A stretch of DNA of 5,778 bases from Ruminococcaceae bacterium UBA7147. GTDB lineage: Bacteria > Bacillota > Clostridia > Oscillospirales > Acutalibacteraceae. The notes under the pieces were generated by a model, which had not been told where the DNA came from, made no database searches, and saw nothing but the letters and a program-made list of their open reading frames with translations. This document shows positions 5,595 through 5,778 of this stretch, piece after piece. How positions within the stretch are numbered: the stretch's first letter is position 1; every line of letters begins with the position of its first letter. Both the position numbers and the translations under genes were made by a program. The DNA lies in the NCBI GenBank assembly GCA_002491825.1, contig DKWR01000036.1, positions 1-5,778 of the forward strand, given 5' to 3'.

Positions 5595-5621
5595 TTAGCA
5601 CTCTCGGTGTTCGAGTGCTAA
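5595..5621. promoter_or_regulatory. CIRCE operator, HrcA binding site
   Basis: TTAGCACTC, nine bases, then GAGTGCTAA: a perfect match to the CIRCE consensus in both arms and in spacer length. It lies about 8 bases downstream of the predicted transcription start and 38 bases before the hrcA ATG, so bound HrcA would block initiation or early elongation, and the arms would also form a hairpin in the leader RNA. It is the only CIRCE I find in the window. Confidence 0.98.
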
Positions 5622-5634
5622 CTGCTTTATTCTT

Positions 5635-5663
5635 AATATAATACCAAAGTCAGTAAAAGTCAA
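5635..5663 (-). promoter_or_regulatory. Sigma-A type promoter of the hrcA operon
   Basis: On the coding strand TTGACT (5658-5663) is followed after 17 bases by TATATT (5635-5640). Both hexamers are close to consensus and the spacing is ideal. The predicted start is near the A at 5628, so CIRCE falls in the first bases of the transcript. An A/T run (about 5665-5682) just upstream could act as an UP element. Confidence 0.85.
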
Positions 5664-5697
5664 GAGTTTTTTAAAAATTTTTCCGCAAATGTAAAAG

Positions 5698-5716
5698 TTT
5701 CACATCGCTTTCACAT
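5698..5716 (+). repeat. Direct repeat TTTCACAT with 11-base period
   Basis: TTTCACAT occurs at 5698-5705 and again at 5709-5716, one helical turn apart. A perfect TATAAT follows at 5726-5731 on the plus strand but has no -35 at the right distance. It could be an activator or repressor site for a divergent gene beyond the window, or chance in AT-rich DNA. Confidence 0.35.
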
Positions 5717-5734
5717 AAGATAAACTATAATTTA

Positions 5735-5773
5735 GCCGAGTGCCTCGGCTCGCAAATCGAGTGGAAAAGTCGG
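5735..5773 (-). repeat. 39-base hairpin repeat, copy B (window edge)
   Basis: This is the inverted counterpart of 1344-1382, with 34 of 39 bases identical. The hairpin GCCGAG-TGC-CTCGGC (5735-5749) keeps its full pairing through a compensatory change. The second hairpin, CTCG-CAAAT-CGAG (5749-5761), keeps four pairs. The element may continue beyond the right edge. It lies upstream of the hrcA promoter, so it may belong to the 3' end of a preceding gene or the leader of a divergent one. Confidence 0.7.
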
Positions 5774-5778
5774 TTTGT

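Noticed and set aside
5557..5601. N-terminal extension of HrcA from GTG at 5601
   Set aside because: The GTG lies inside the CIRCE operator with no ribosome binding site before it; the ATG at 5556 has GAGGTG at the proper distance and gives the family-typical N-terminus.

Overview
The window holds the class I heat-shock operon of a low-to-moderate GC Gram-positive bacterium. Four complete genes lie on the minus strand, transcribed right to left: hrcA, grpE, dnaK, dnaJ. The Firmicutes assignment rests on this gene order, a perfect CIRCE operator in front of hrcA, strong GGAGG-type ribosome binding sites, and a DnaK without the roughly 24-residue insert that Gram-negative DnaKs carry near residue 75. 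The protein style and the small hairpin repeats suggest a gut Clostridia relative (Oscillospiraceae/Ruminococcus-like). That finer placement is inference.

Layout, right to left. 5735-5773: a hairpin-forming repeat at the window edge. 5635-5663: a sigma-A type promoter. 5595-5621: CIRCE. 4519-5556: hrcA. 4231-4518: a 288-base spacer bounded by inverted arrays of a 7-base repeat. 3667-4230: grpE. 3284-3666: a 383-base spacer with a 158-bp MITE-like element and a second kind of 7-base repeat. 1436-3283: dnaK. 1164-1435: a 272-base spacer with a terminator-like hairpin, a second copy of the window-edge repeat, and a 77-bp inverted-repeat element. 27-1163: dnaJ. 1-30: the same 7-base repeat that follows grpE.

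How the genes work together. HrcA represses the operon by binding CIRCE. DnaK is the ATP-driven Hsp70 chaperone, DnaJ delivers substrates and stimulates its ATPase, and GrpE exchanges its nucleotide. I see one CIRCE and one convincing promoter, both in front of hrcA, so the whole set is probably controlled from there, with the hairpins between genes possibly adjusting the amounts of each.

The proteins are ordinary. What is unusual is that every spacer is long and filled with repeats: at least two heptanucleotide repeat families, two different MITE-like elements, and a 39-base hairpin repeat whose two copies differ by a compensatory base-pair change. The heptad repeats start exactly at the stop codons of dnaJ and grpE, and a related one at that of hrcA. 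I found no evidence for a new multi-gene system; the repeats are the part worth following up.
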